The notes under the pieces were generated by a model. The model was not told where the DNA came from, made no database searches, and was given only the letters and a program-made list of their open reading frames with translations. Shown here in pieces: positions 63,147-64,000 of a stretch of 64,000 nt of DNA. Made by a program: the position numbers and the translations under genes. Source of the stretch: Catenaria anguillulae PL171 (Eukaryota; Blastocladiomycota; Blastocladiomycetes; Blastocladiales; Catenariaceae); assembly GCA_002102555.1 (NCBI GenBank), contig MCFL01000029.1, positions 62,001 through 126,000 of the forward strand. The letters are read 5' to 3'. Numbering within the stretch: the stretch's first letter is position 1; each line of letters opens with the position of its first letter.

Positions 63147-64000
63147 GGTGACTCAAGGCAACAGGTTGGTAATCAAAGCCAGTAGGGTGCCTGAGGCTGC
63201 GAGACAATGTGAGACAAGACGGCTAAACGGTGGGTGAGCCCAAGCGCCACACTTTCCGGAAAAGGAAGGACAGCCAGTAGTGCTGAAGGACGCCGGTGAG
63301 ATAGCATACGACGGCCGAATACTTGCTCGGGCACCAGTATGTAGGAACTGAACCAGCAGCGGGTGCTTGGCACGCGGCACTGAATGAATGTGTATGCGTC
63401 CGACACAATGATTGTCGCGGAGCGAAGTGGATTGTTTTATGACCTGATCCGACGAAGTACCGTGCGGTGCGTGACAGAATATCTTGAAGACTGGGAGGTA
63501 TATTACTCTCGGCTTTGCAACGGAGGTTCAGAGGCAGCTTGCAAGGAGATTCATTCCGCCATACATCGATCTCATAGGTCTCATCCATGGTCACTGCCGC
63601 AGCGCACAGGCTGCACCAGCGCCAAGCGGTTACACACTCTCTGTCTGCGAGACACGCCTGTTCATCTTGCCTTCTTGACTTCGGTCGAGGAACTCTCTTG
63701 GAAGCAATTTTGGAAGCAAGACGCAAGCGGTTGGTGGGGCTGCCGATCACTCCGACGCAGATCCCTCGTTCATTTTGTATTTTTTTCTCACTTTCATGGC
63801 TTTCAACAGTCGGTCACAAAACAAAACATCCGACGACGCCGCCGTCTTTACTCATTGGGCCTTGACACTCTGCCTCATCCAACACCCTGCAACACACTGT
63901 CCGGTGCAGCTGCCACACATTCCTGCCCACAAATCACTCGCCCGCTTCCATCACCGCCTCGTCCTCTGCCATCACTCCGCCGCCGTCCCCCCAACACAAC
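63147..64000. other. Right-edge region, possible start of another gene
   Basis: From the start of the coiled-coil gene to the window edge. An ATG at 63796 (+) opens a frame that runs to the edge (68 codons, MAFNSRSQNKTSDD...), but the composition is that of a C-rich 5' leader, so coding status is unknown. Confidence 0.3.

Overview
The window reads as nuclear DNA of an early-diverging zoosporic fungus. Genes are intron-rich, with introns mostly 60-100 nt and bounded by GT/AG. The set includes a mitochondrial ATP synthase beta subunit, an Fhl1-type FHA plus forkhead regulator, Dot1, Mnd1, an ABCC/MRP transporter, ethanolamine-phosphate cytidylyltransferase and a proteinase-K-like subtilase. The C-terminal part of an ankyrin-like protein with 'WW..SGL' repeats at the left edge, and an expanded family of F-box-like proteins, make a Blastocladiomycota-type genome (Catenaria/Allomyces-like) my best guess. 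The lineage is an inference; 'fungus' is well supported. I found no tRNA, rRNA, CRISPR array or intact transposon.

Layout. 0-11 kb: end of an ankyrin-like gene, a full MRP-type ABC transporter (+), and an unusual P-loop GTPase-like gene (-). 11.6-17.2 kb: a decayed copy, an intact copy and a C-terminal remnant of a repeated gene family (all +), here called the WWRP family from a conserved motif. 17.3-24.1 kb: the large Fhl1-like gene (-) and a stomatin-like SPFH gene (+), transcribed divergently. 24.4-27.9 kb: a WWRP copy with a late nonsense codon plus two short remnants (all -). 28.8-33.7 kb: DOT1 and ECT1 (both +). 33.9-38.9 kb: two more WWRP copies (-), one intact and one with two frameshifts. 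39.7-43.7 kb: an unrecognised multi-exon gene and three small spliced genes, two of them membrane proteins and one probably mitochondrial. 44.4-47.6 kb: an ankyrin plus DIL-domain protein (-). 48.8-53.9 kb: MND1 (-), ATP2 (+), a 53-residue spliced protein (+) and a small zinc-finger protein (-). 55.7-58.1 kb: decayed genes, including an F-box remnant. 58.4-63.1 kb: a secreted subtilase with a proline-rich tail, and a coiled-coil protein with a possible membrane helix.

Most named genes are unrelated housekeeping or regulatory genes. What ties the window together is the WWRP family: four large copies and at least four remnants at every stage of decay, + strand copies on the left and - strand copies on the right. 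They share an intron at the same place and phase. A second window-wide signal is the splice donor. All 38 introns I could place have a pyrimidine at position +4 (GTnYG), never the GTAAGT form.

Gene models were built by hand from frame, phase and family similarity. Exon boundaries are explicit in each entry; uncertain joins are flagged.
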